In this document: positions 35,209-47,900 of the stretch, piece by piece | Layout of the letters: every line of letters starts with the position of its first letter | How positions within the stretch are numbered: position 1 is the stretch's first letter | NCBI GenBank assembly: GCA_008508345.1 | Contig: QNGE01000286.1 | Span: 62,001-126,000 of the forward strand | Length of the DNA stretch: 64,000 nucleotides | Reading direction: 5' to 3' | DNA from: Paragonimus westermani | Lineage: Eukaryota > Platyhelminthes > Trematoda > Plagiorchiida > Troglotrematidae | Made by a program: the position numbers and the translations under genes | The notes under the pieces: generated by a model | Databases searched by the model: none | What the model was told of the DNA's origin: nothing | Seen by the model: only the letters and a program-made list of their open reading frames with translations

Positions 35209-38200
35209 GCAATTAATGGTTTGGTTGATATGACGTAAACATCAATTACACTTGATGGCCTTATTTGCACCCACACGTTTTGCAAGGATTCTGTTGGAAA
35301 ATGAGCAGAATAATATAGCCCCGCCTTGTTAGATATCACCGGAAATACTCTTACCAAATCATGGGTTCAACCGCGATAAACGTTTTCATGGGGTCGTACC
35401 TTTGCCACGTTAGATATGACGGGATTACCATGTCTGAACTCTCTGCCGCGTTCTTTCTCATGTGGTGCTCAACTTGCTGCATCCCCTGTACAGGGGACAT
35501 GCCGTCATCCTAATTACAACCACCCCATATAGAGAGAATGTTTACATCCCTTCGGTTTTCAAAAGTTTGCTTGCCGTATGATAAGCTGTTCGAAACTTGA
35601 CTGAAATTCGGCTTTTTGGTCGTGATGAACGTGGTTGACTTATGGCATACCCGTGTTTCACCACAATCTAACCAATATTGGTGGAGTTCTGGGCTTCTTC
35701 CTTGAATTGTCTTGAAGTTCAGCGTTAAACACTCCGAAACAATGGTAAATAAAAACTAGGCATAAACTTGATTTAATCTTTGTTGTTGAACACATTCTGA
35801 AAAACATGGTTTGTTGTTCCGTTGCGCTATAACTTATGCCGTCTTTCTAGTTGAGGATATATCTATATTAATGGACATCATTTTCTTTAGTGATTGTCGA
35901 AGAAATGTCTGGAAGTTGCTTGTGATAGTTTCCGTTGTGACACAACTTTACTCAAATTACTTGAAAAGAAATCACCTTGACTCGCCCGTCTTTCAAAGAT
36001 AGATATGAATTTATCACACCTACACCAAAAGGATTTAAACCACGTTGCCTTGTATGATCGACTGGGCATACGAAAATGTTTTCCTCCGTTTCAGCTGTTC
36101 TCACATGTGAAAGTTTCTGCACTGACCCATCCAAATATGTGTTACATGAGTACCAGATCTGACATTGCTCTCACTTCGTTATCAGGCTTAGATGTGACAA
36201 AAAGATAGTCATTTCAACAAGTCAATTCCCAGGCTAGCGAGAACAACTGTCATCCGCACCTTGACAGTGGTCAACCCTCAACAAATAGTCTCGTTTAATA
36301 AGTACTTTTAGGTTCGAAAGTAAGCAGTTTATTAGTCAGGCTGTGCCCTCTTGCTCTTGTTACCTTCAAATCATCGCGCTATTTCCTAGTGTTAGTAAGG
36401 CTCTAACATTCAGTAGCGATTAACTTTGTCGATGATTGGAACTCGCCATCTATATAAAACTATCACTTGATATACCCACTTCAACTTACAGCACTTAAAA
36501 CCCAGGAATGGGATTAAACCGAGGTAAACAACAAAATCGTAATCATTTTCTATCTGGCATCTGTTGGTTGGCACACAGCAATTCACTCCCACGGCTTCCA
36601 CAAAACAAATCTCGTCGTACAGTTTTGATTCAAAACAGACTATTTTGGAATCTTTCGGTATGGAAACGTTACTTTTTGTTTCCATTTGTTGATCTCTATT
36701 CATATGTTTCTAATCGAAAGTAAAGATAAAGCTTAGTTCTTTCTAAATGTTTAATCTTTAGTACTAATAACTGGGTAACAAGATTTCGCTTTATTTCAAC
36801 TCATCTGGCTTGTTACACTAGAGGAAACCACTCATTAGTTTGTTCTCCCTATCCTTTAATATAGGCCAGTTCAACATTAATGATGCAGAATTTCGTTTGA
36901 GTAACCTTGCTTCTCAGTAATTTTTTCTCACCTTTCTCTAGTTTGACCTGCTCTTCTACCATTCACTTTGTCGGTGGCGTCCTCGGTCTCTACGTGAACG
37001 TGTTAGTTTCTCCAAATATTCTCTCTCGAGTCCAAACAAGCTTACGGGCTTGCGCTATTGTTTAATGGCACTGTTATTTTTGCTAATGTTGCTACTTCAA
37101 AACACATTCATCTAGGTTTATCCGGGTGTTCGAATCAGTAAAAAGGAGTTTATGAAGTTTATTGTTCAACCGAGGGTTAACGAAATATATCACGTAGCAC
37201 GATCTGAGTCAACTAGTGCAAAATAGAAATTCGTTATACCAAGCACCAAAGTTAGTTTCGTTGTTATGATCCATTAATTAACAGCCCATATCAGACATTC
37301 CATGAACTAGAACAGTTTATCTGACAACATAATGTCCCAAAACTTTCACTTGGGTATTGCAGACGTACCACTGACATCAACGCACAGAGCTGAAATACAT
37401 TCTTTTGGATATTTCTGTTAATCACAAAGTTGGACTTGACATTACCTAGTGTTATTTCAATCGTTTACGATGTATTCAAACTCAAAACTTCCAAACTTTT
37501 TACATCAAGCATTTGAGTTCAAGCCACTGGTACTAAACAAGATTAGATTAGTTCCACTTACTAGTGAGAATACCACGAAATTTCCGGTTTGAAAGAACCT
37601 TATGTTTGTGACTGACTGCTGATATTTAAGACTTCCACCAAGCATTACCACGAATTATACCGGGTGACGGTGACCTACGGAAGTTCACGTATGTTGAGAG
37701 TGAATTTGGCCAAGTCGTTACGCACAAGTCTGTATGTCGCACCACGGCAGACAATGGACTGTGGATAATGAAGATAGCTGAGGTATTTGTAGTATGTGGC
37801 ATCAGCGTTAGGCCTTCACTATGCGCTCTCATCTGCAATTGAACACATAAGAACGAGCTCTAGTACAACCTTTGAGGTATCTTGCCCTCACCCGTGTTAC
37901 ACAGAAGACAGTAAGGCTTCATAATAACCGACTAATTGTCCAAATGGGGAATTTTCTCTGCCACTTACCCGTAGACTTAAATTGTGAATTTAACGAAGAG
38001 TCCTAGAACAACAGTAGCGAAGCTAGTTCACACTGTCTTAAGTGATTAGCAGCCGCTAACACAGCGTCAGACTGTTCAATGAAGTTGACCTTGCAACGTT
38101 TGAGAAAAGTGCTGGGCGCGATGTTAAAACCACTCCGGATGCTTTCGGTACTTCCAACACTTCGAGGGGAAGGAGTACCCTCATCTATTTGGACTTAAAA

Positions 38201-41019
38201 AACAATCATTCAAATTGTAAAAAAAACGATCATCTGTTGCTTGAATTGTAGGGGAAATGAAGTTTTCTGCGTCTGCTAGTATGAGATTAAAGAAGACAGG
38301 AAATTGACTAAACGCTCATAACTAACGAACAAATTGATCAGAGACTCGCTCAACTTGCATGCGCAAAGTACAGCACACCTGAGTGAAGAACCACCCGACA
38401 TTTTTTGGCAAGTAAGCTTATCGCAGTAAAAAACAGCTGGGGTGAACAACAAACACAATTTTGGTGCAGGAGTCACTTCTACTTGTCAGCCACTGAACTT
38501 CGTGGACTAAAATTCTAATATATTTTCCCAATCACACTGGAGAATGAGCACCTTGTCTATTAGATGTAGCCAGATACACATACCATCTACCGGAACCTTA
38601 AAGCAACATTCAACACAACTCGAAAACTTAAAGAAACAAATTCGTTATAATGTCGGCGCTTTTGTCTCCCCTCTTTTAACTAATGTCTCTGACAGTATTG
38701 GAGAAATCGTATATAATCCAGCATCATGAAACTATATTTTACAGGAGCAAATGCCACATAGCTTAGTATTAAGGAATTTGGGAAATGACTATTTTTAGAA
38801 ATGTTACAATACTGTGCATTACACGAAAACTGCTTGTGTTTGCTTGCACTATCGTGTTTCTTGTCTTTTTGAGGACTTCACTGTTATGCACCTTATCAAA
38901 TCTGAGTTGTCCTCATCTTCGTAAACTGTTCTGTTCCTCTCAAGAGTTAATTCAAGTAGGATACCACCTCTGTTTTGAATAAAGCTCATACTAGCACAGC
39001 GTCTTGAAAGCCACACTAAATTGCTTCAAATGTTCGGACATTGAGTACATTCTTTTGTTTCCATCTCCAAGTTCCATGCTTGTTTATCTTAGATTCTTGC
39101 CAAATCAGCTTTACTCCTTCGGGTTCTCAAACCGATAAGATAACGAAATTTCGCATGCATCACCCGCATTAATTACACGATAGCACGAAAATGGGAGGCA
39201 ATTTCGGTTACGGATACAAAATCACACAGTGTTGACATTAATTGGAAGAACGTGTAAACTTCAAGGTTTATCGTTTTTGTGAGCAGGCGCAATATTCTTT
39301 TTCGCAAAAGCCTCCTAGCTCATAGCACATACGATGACTTTCCAGTCAAAATATACCACCAAACTGAGCAACCAGCTTGTCAAATTGCTTTGATTAGTCT
39401 GGCGCACATTATAGCAGTATAATCCTAGGTGTATTTCCAGGGAGACGCTGATTACGCAAATTTTGCTCCCTCGCCTCAATAGCTGATATTTAGTTGGTGT
39501 CTTTCTGATGCCGGACAGACATTCGGTTTCATACACAACGCTAAGACTTTACTGTCTGGTTGTTTCAAATCAATCTTTTGAAATATCATTCAACCCTGCA
39601 CCTTAAATGAATTTGGTCCCTGGAGAGGTTGCCTTAATGCAGCACATTTTAGCAGTTACTACTACCACGAAACACACGCCAGATATGCTGTCGTTACAGA
39701 GGCAAGCTGATAGTAAGTACTTTTCACAGATTGAAAAATCGCGACGTTTTAAAATGCTCGCAGAAATAAGTCAAGTTTTTAGCAGAAAAATATACGTAGG
39801 TTCAGTTAATTTTGTGTCAGCTAAAACACACAAGAAATCCACTTTACTTTCTCAAAAAACACTTTTACAGAAACGTAAATTGAAAGAGTCAAATAAGAAG
39901 CCTCTGATTAGTTTCGTTTATGACCACTTGATGACTACCACTACGTTTGCTAATCTGTTGTAATCAAAAACCTATTGCTTTATCTGACTGGGCTGTTCAG
40001 GAGAATTTTGCCAGAGACAAACCCAAATAATACCCAAAAAGTCAGGTTGTTTGAAACTGTTTTCTTATCTGTCAAATGAAACGTGTCAACACAAGTTCAT
40101 TTTTGAGTAGCGAATAATTAAATCGGGTGATTAGCAAATGGTTTCCAATGATAATATAGAATAATGCAAAACGTTTTTGTGAAGTAGGGATAATAACCCG
40201 ACTATTGATATTACAGTCAGTATGACTGTAAATTCCCTGAAACTTTTCTACGTATTGAACATAAGTACATAAATCACACTACAGCCTGAAACCCTTGAAT
40301 TTCGTTGTACTACCAGCTAAACACTGAGACAAGTAGGCTATACAAGGGAATATTGCAAAATAAATATTTCAGTCAACTTATCTCTGAGTTCACTAGCAAG
40401 ATTAGTGTACTTTCATAGCAACCCATATAGTTCCGTTTATAAGATTCAAGAAGTTCACAGGGAATTTACTGATTAATGAAAACTGAGAATGACTATGTTC
40501 ACCTGAATTTGTGATAGTCACTATAGAAGGGATTGAGAAAAACAAATGATAGTTTAATTTTCACATAACCAGCAATAGAAGGATTGCGAAGGAAAAATTA
40601 AGAGGGTTCAAAGCGGAACAGCGGTCTAACCATCAGCTATCAGCCATACAACACTCGCATTTCAACACAAAACAGGCAAGAGCTGACCAGCATTGGCGTT
40701 ATTCGGTCGACAGTATCTTCACCTCACTGCACTAATCCCGACGATCACCTCAACCAAATATTCGGTTTATTGTTCCAGACATTTCTATCATCTGCGCTTG
40801 AGCCCAACCAACAACAGTTCAACCACGACAGACTCTGGTATGTTGTTCCGGATCGGACGCTAAAAGAACGTTCTGTATAAGTTGAAGAGCTTAATTTCTG
40901 TAGCAGGTTTAGCCGATTACTCTAGCGGTTGTTATTTTTCTCGAAAAAAAGTGCCTTCCTGAAGGATGTTGGAGTTGATAAAGATTCCTACGCCAAGAAG
41001 TCGAGCAACTTCTGATATG
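35209..41019. other. no recognisable gene
   Basis: The longest frame is 118 codons (39607-39963, plus; Lys/Thr-rich, no domain), a length expected by chance. Many overlapping short frames occur. No repeat or retroelement motif was seen. Confidence 0.4.
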
Positions 41020-41940
41020 ACTGTGTTATGTTGAAAACTACTCCCGTGTGTGCAACCCAGTCGGGTAAGGTGAAGGACCTAGTGTCGTAGTCCATTTTGT
41101 AGCTTTACCTTGTGCCTCATCATTGGGCGCAATGTCCTTTACGAGAAAGGGAACATAAATTGAACTCGATAACTTAAGTTGGAAGCTCACTGGCGAAATG
41201 AATAGCGAATTGTAATGGTCTGGACAGAACAAGCACTCTGATGAGTAACTCAAGTCCCGTGTTGACTTTCATGACAAGCGACACACTGTCAGTAGAGAGT
41301 TTAAAGTCACCTGAGACAATCGTGTCCAAGTTACAACGACATGTGTCGGTAATCAGATTTTCATCATGTAGGTGTATCATTTTACATCTGGCCGTGTCAA
41401 CCAGGCGGTTATCTGTGGTAATGCGTAATGCGTTTACGTCACTCTGAATCTTCCTACTCTCAGTCACTGTCCACCGTAAGTCAAACTTGAGTTTATTAGC
41501 TTATAATTACAATGAGAAACTGAAAATCCATTGGGTTTTGAGAGAAAACAATAAAAAACCGGAGGTCGTAGCGCATTACCGATCTGAAAAGCCCCGTTCT
41601 TTCCGACATTGAAGAAGTGACCTTGAAGGTAATTCGTAAGCCACAGCATTAGGGGACCTTTTACATCATGATTATCTGGCTTCATGCGAACCTTTAAACT
41701 GTCTACACGGTGGAACACCTCACGAAATTCTAGAAAACCATACCAACTGGTTTGCCGATTGCCAGCTAGACATTCAGAGGAATTTTCATCTCATGCTTAC
41801 AGAGCCTAACGCAAAGTGTAGAATGGTCTCGTTGCTTGAAGGAGCCTGGAAAAAACCTAGCAACTAGTTTGCCTTCATCAGCTTTCTTTATCCAGACCTC
41901 CCAAGCGGCACGTAATACGTTAGAATCCCCCTCAAAATCC
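41020..41940 (-). pseudogene. CR1-like LINE reverse transcriptase, decayed
   Basis: Read on the minus strand, pieces in shifting frames follow a CR1-group RT. ADEGKLVARFF...FKQRD near 41.85 kb lies in the fingers. FLEFREVFHRVD at about 41728-41700 stands for the FDxAFDxV block. DVKGPLMLWLTNYLQG follows. The GVPQGSVLGP block is unrecognisable, replaced by ALRPPVFYCF. Next come IQSDVNAL...ARCKMIHL and LDTIVSGDFKLSTDSVSLV (41174-41467), as in the DLGV region. Last is VPFLVKDI...QGKATKW...LGPSPYP (about 41154-41062), matching the C-terminal block that carries ERVQRRATK. The FADD motif is not preserved. Frameshifts, deletions and stops show that it is dead. The family assignment is by motif pattern only. 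Confidence 0.65.
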
Positions 41941-44900
41941 TTGTTGACTCTGAGGTAGCAGTGTAAATCGAATAAAGTGCTTACTCACCAGGTCATCAAC
42001 GAAACAGTCCACGACATTTGTGGCAACAGATACTGATGCACTCGGCCTACATTTGGAGGGCTCAATGCGATCGACTCCTCTGAAATGTGATGGCGCCGTG
42101 TGCACCATTCAGCCCTTGGAAAGCCCGCTTTCTCGAACAGATCAGTCAAGAGTTCGCGTAATTACACAGTTTCAGTACTAAGGTGGAAAGAATATCGGAG
42201 CCAGCAGAAATATTATCACAAAGCTTCGACAGTTTATGAAACTTTCTGTATAGTACGAAAGCAATTATTCCAAGGACTTCAATAATGTTGGCACTAGATG
42301 TGAAGAATGAGTCTGTGTGGCTGGAAGCGAACATACTCAGATACTAGTTGCCGGGAGGGAAAGAGTCAGAAGGTTGTTGCTGATGGACGCAACAGTACTT
42401 CTGGTCAGGTTTAGATTGACACTAAACTTGTTAGTCAGAATTAGCCGGTACTGAAACCTGTCCACCCTCACACCTGTTTTTGCTCGAACGTAAGATTTTT
42501 CAGTTCTCTCAGCTAATGCATCTTCCAAGGTTAGCTTAGATGTCAATACGTATATTTTATGGCAAACAAGTAGGTTTTTGCGGCTGGATTGTTCACGCTG
42601 CTTGATCATGACAGACCTGTTGATGGTTTCAGCAACGGTGGTGGATAAACTGAGGCATCAGATCAACACACCTGCCTAGGCTCTCCGATCGAGGCTATCC
42701 AGCCTACTTTGTGCCATTTCTCCACGAAGTATCAAATTAAGGGAATATCTATACTCCGTCAAGTAAATAACATACAGTGACTCCGTGATCACTATCACCG
42801 AGAGGGGTAGTAGTTTACAGATTATTAATAGTGCTTTTCGCTGGTTATTCTGACAGACCCTCCATTTCATGAATCTTTTCAACTCTCCCGCTGAGTGGCA
42901 GCTTACTACTACATTATGAAATTCTACAGCGGATGGTGTGGATCCGACAAGAACCTCACTGTAGTCGCTTCAATCTCAGAATGACTGAAACAACTCAGGA
43001 ATAGATCTGTGAAAATCCTGTAGAGGTTATATTACATGTAGGATTATTAAATAAGTAACTAAGCAGTAAGTAAAGACTGTCAATTTGAAGAGTTACTTCG
43101 CCATATTTCGCACATTAACAATGAGGATAGTACACAAAAAGTGACAATTAATAATTTCCCCTTCTTTAACTTTTACCATACACCATACCAACAGTGGACA
43201 GTCTTAACAAATAGCACACCATTCGAAAGTCTTTCATTTTGTTAAGATGAGGTGCGGCATTTTCATAAAGGCACTTGACAAAGGACGCCACACAGTACCT
43301 ACCTCGTGAGGTTACTTCTAGTCCCCTATTTCTCTCCACAGTTCCTGTTTTTAGAAGCTGACTGAGCTCTGATATTTTGATGATCGTTCAGAGGTCTTCA
43401 TAGGTAATGAGGGCTGCATTTCAGCGCTGGTGGAACATTACTCAAAATTTTGGGTTAACTGTGAGCAGACGATAAATTTTGGGTACAATTTAATTCAAGA
43501 AAATCCATTCTGATTCAACAGATATCAGTCCGCTTAACAACATCCAGACGTTGATGACAATTTGTGAACCAACACCACAGGTCTTGGTCAGTCAGACATT
43601 GAGCTTAAACAGTACTTCCACAATTGTAGGCGAGTAAATGCATACTAAATAAGCAGGCCTAGATAACGTATAAACAGTTGTCGCTTGGAGGCCATAAAAC
43701 CTAGGTATAGCATATATAAATTCCCATCGGTTCAATCCACGATGTGCCCTGTCAAAATTATCCGTATTCTTATAAAATAAGGTGCCAGCAGACCTGTGGA
43801 TATTTGCAAATGGTTTGATTGACTTTTATGATTTGTGACTTGTGGTTTCTTTTAAAACTAGTCTTTTTTGCTTTCGTCACTAAATTGTGCGTGGAGGGAC
43901 TTAGAAATTCCCCGCACTTTTGCTCAGTGAACCAATGGGGTAGCTGTAATATTCAAACATGGATGTTGACAAAACCCAACTCTTCAAGTACTCGGCAAGG
44001 GGAAGCTTACCACGCATCTCTTGTGCCACTAACTGTAGTGACCCTTTTTCAAATAAATTAAATATGTTAAGCGGATGTGTCTTGACCACGTTTCGTCTAA
44101 TCTTAGTTGTTTTGAATGTGATCGTGCACTTATTAACAGCCTTTAGAGTAACATGTTTCCTGACAGATTTTGGATCACACTTTTTATTACACTGGCAAGT
44201 GTTAATAAACTTGCTTCGGTTGTGACGCGTTTTGTATTGAACCACTGGCAAGCCATCATCGTACTACTAACTTGCTGTGAGCCAAACGCAATGGAAATGT
44301 TGGATAGTGTCTCAGGTTCACCATTCAACTCTGATAGCAGAGACTTATGGGTATTTGGACGTTCAGTTCCTGACAAATGATAACTGTCTCCTTTTTTACA
44401 ACTTATCAGGGGACAGATAAACCGTTCGAATAAAAAGTAAGGCATTTAGGGTTTATCAGGCAGCATTTTATAAGCTGTTACGGGAACTCCGCTACATGTT
44501 TAATGGGCCGCTGATTAACGGACGAAGTACTCAAAATTTTTGTTACTGTATCTGAGCTGCTTGGTGTATCTGGAGCAAACTTTACGTGTCAGCGCCACAC
44601 AACGAAAGCTAAACTGCTAGCTGTTCCACACTTTTACGTCCGGCTGGCAATGTCCAGACCAACACCATGTGAAGTACTGATTGGTGGTTGAGAGTTTGGT
44701 GGAACTGATTGTTGAAACATAATGGTTTGTCGGTATTCCGTTCTACTTTGGAGTGACTGTATTCATACCCTGCAAGACTTTCCTAAACCCAGTAATATAT
44801 GAGCACGCAGTTGTGGAATTACCGCTTACAAATCCTTTGATACAGAGTCTTAAACGGTATTAGGTAGTTAACTGATCAAGTTGGTCAGCTCAAATTGTTG

Positions 44901-47900
44901 TGTGGTGGTCGGCATTCTGCCATTTTACACAAATAGTAGCCGTTATTTGGTTCAAAGGTCAGTGGGCACCAAAAATATTGTCATGTTTCAGCCTCATGCA
45001 TCTGTCTTCATGGATAAGTATGCTAACTACATCAACGGAAACATAGTCTACTTTTCAACAAATTCCGTCACATCTCTAAGCACAGTCAGGGCAGACCATG
45101 TAAATGCATGTCTTCACACCGTAACCAGTTGAAAATGCAATAGACACAGTTCACTTACTGCCATTGGAATTTGGTTTGTATCCATAAAACACGGTAATGA
45201 TATTCGATGCCGACGGGTACCGTGTTCTGTATCAGACATTTGTTTTGTGATACTGATAAAACCCGGAAAATTTTCATTTAGTCAGTCACCTTGGTCACTA
45301 GCGTACTGTGTCATGAGGGCTTGTCTTGTCATATCAGTTACACTTGTTTTTCTGCTCCATTTTGTCATTCTGCTTGACAGCTGACTAATTATGTATCCAG
45401 CTGCTTTTTCTTAGGTCCTCAGCTAGTTAGTCACCTATGCCAGTAACAAGGTTTAAAACATGTTCTCCTCTGTACTCTATTTGACACGCCATAGTGTTCA
45501 CACCAGCCACATACAGGCTACGGATTCACTTGTGTATTAGTCTCAATCAACTTCATCAAAAATCTTTTTGTACGAACCTCAGCAGGAAAAAATGTTTTCA
45601 CGCATGCACATAATTTTCTGAACAGTCACCGCGAAATCCGACCTAACGCATATGGTAGAAAGTCGGTTATGTTTTGCTTCCTGACTCTCAACCGTAGATG
45701 CTTATTTCTAACTTAATAATTGATTAACTTGTCTACCACTGGTTAACAGCGGGGGACTTGGTTAGCATAAACTGAAAATTACTCACAGCTGGTCATAACA
45801 TGCAAAGGTGTGTACGATTAAAGCGCACTGATGATGAACCTCGGGTCTAGTGTATTTTTTCAAGGAGCTGGCTGAAATTTTTTATCGCGTGTTGCCCCAA
45901 TTTTGTTCTAATCAGCCAGAGGGTTGCGGTCCCTAACAAGGCACAGATTAATGGAAATATGCATTTTAAAGCGTAATATTCGAAATACCTGGTGCTCCAT
46001 GTTAAACGTTTTATCTGTTCTAACAAAATCAACAAAGTAGAGAACAACTAAATTAGTCAGTCCAGTGTCCGTATCGATTAATTTGTACCCTTGTATTTGA
46101 GATGCGTTCGCAACATATTGCTTTATACAGCTAATGCAAACGGACATGGTTAATTAAATTACAACGATGGCAATGACAAATTCATTTGTTGATTAATCCA
46201 GAATGAAGATCAGTGTTATAAATGTCACAGATGGTAACCATCGCTGAGAATGATGACCAAACCAATCTTCAGTGGCGTTGTTCATGAGTACTGCCCATAC
46301 TGGTTAAATGATTCAACATGGCAATTCAGTCGTTCATACTGCATGGTCAACGGCGTAATCGTTAACACAGCTGTCTCATAAATGCGCAGCGGAAGTCTGA
46401 ATCTCAACCTAGGCAACAACATTTGTCACTGACTTGTTTGAACTGCAGTCGGAAAGTTATGTCTGAGAGAAGGCGGATGATCTTGAAATGAGAATCCAAA
46501 AGCCCTGGTCATCTGTGAGTGATATCCGAGTTTTATTAGCTAAAGTCCTCCATTTGTCACAGATTCATGCCCAAACAGCAATCGCAGCGAACGGCGGAAC
46601 ACCGAATTGCAAAACACGATTTTCAAACCTAAACAGTATTTATCACTATTTCAAGCGCATTTCTTTCATTCTATGATGATATTACCTGCTGCATCATAGT
46701 AATGCTTGGAGCTTTTCAAACGTGGACTCGAAATACTTGGCTGAATAAATCGTACACCTGTTAGTTTTATGGTGGATCTCTTTTTGGGACTAATGCCATT
46801 CACTAATGATTGTTTTGAGTGAGTGACTGACCAGATTTGTTGAGATTTGTCGGACACAGTTGAAAGCATATGCGATAAGTTTTGAGTCCGTTCTTCAGCT
46901 CAAGCGCACTGAATTGCAGAATCTGTTTTACGGACGTGGTGCTGAACACCAGAACTATACCTCGTCTTGCCAATAGAGTTATGAATTCCACGAGCCCTCT
47001 TCTGTTTTGCTGTTCCTCCAGTAATGATGTCACCGTGGGTTTTGCTCGGAAGGTTGCTGGTGTGGAGAAAGAAAGTATTGCAGAAACTTCTAGACATTCT
47101 ACACAAATGCGGCACAGACAAGAAACATGATCAGTTACGTGCAGCCCCTGCTAATGCTCTTAACAGTTTTAATAATATCCAACTCGGCATTTATTCTGAC
47201 TGCACACATCTGCCCACGGGTCACCAGTGGTTTCTTGAGTTTATCTTTAACGTTAGGAGGAGAAACATCAATGTTTGTACACTGACTATATAATACGGGA
47301 GTACGTCATGACCGGCACATTGTAACTTATAAAAGAAAGATAGCAGATAAGCAGTTGACATATTTAAGGGAGCATCTGAGATATATAGATATGTTTTTTA
47401 TCTCACAAGATTTCGGCATGTGTCTGACATTTTCCTTCCGAAAATGCGTTGGCTGATGTGAGCGCTTTTGAAACACCAAAAATTACACAGTAAGAGGGTG
47501 GCGTTTGTGGTTAGACTACACTGGTTGAATCATTACTGGCTGTAATTTTTGAACGTCTCAAGAGCGTTTCCACACTTTGTTTGTACGGTGGACACACCAA
47601 GTATCGTTTTGAAGCGGTCGTTGGGTCAAATCTGACGAACGTCCAATGGGGGCCTCAAAAATCGAACAGGTGTCAAAGCAACTCAGGTTTCAAACAACAA
47701 GCTTGTTGACAAACATTAATCAACATCTAACCGTTGTGTTCGGGATTGCGTCAAATGAACAAAGAACAATGATATGTATACACACACGACTGTGTACTAC
47801 GACTATGTTATTTGTGTCTCCTAGAAAGGAAAACATAACTGTTCTCAGCAGATTGCCCAACCCTTACATTATTTTTTAACCAAAGCGCAGGATGAAATAA

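Noticed and set aside
39607..39963. 118-codon Lys/Thr-rich + frame
   Set aside because: Several frames of this length are expected by chance. It starts directly after a stop and contains a GTAAGT donor-like site, with no domain.
46803..47121. Minus-strand frame reading GIVLVFSTTSVKQIL, resembling a Penelope connector
   Set aside because: No RT motif upstream and no YIG motif downstream; overlapping frames on both strands indicate GC-rich non-coding sequence.
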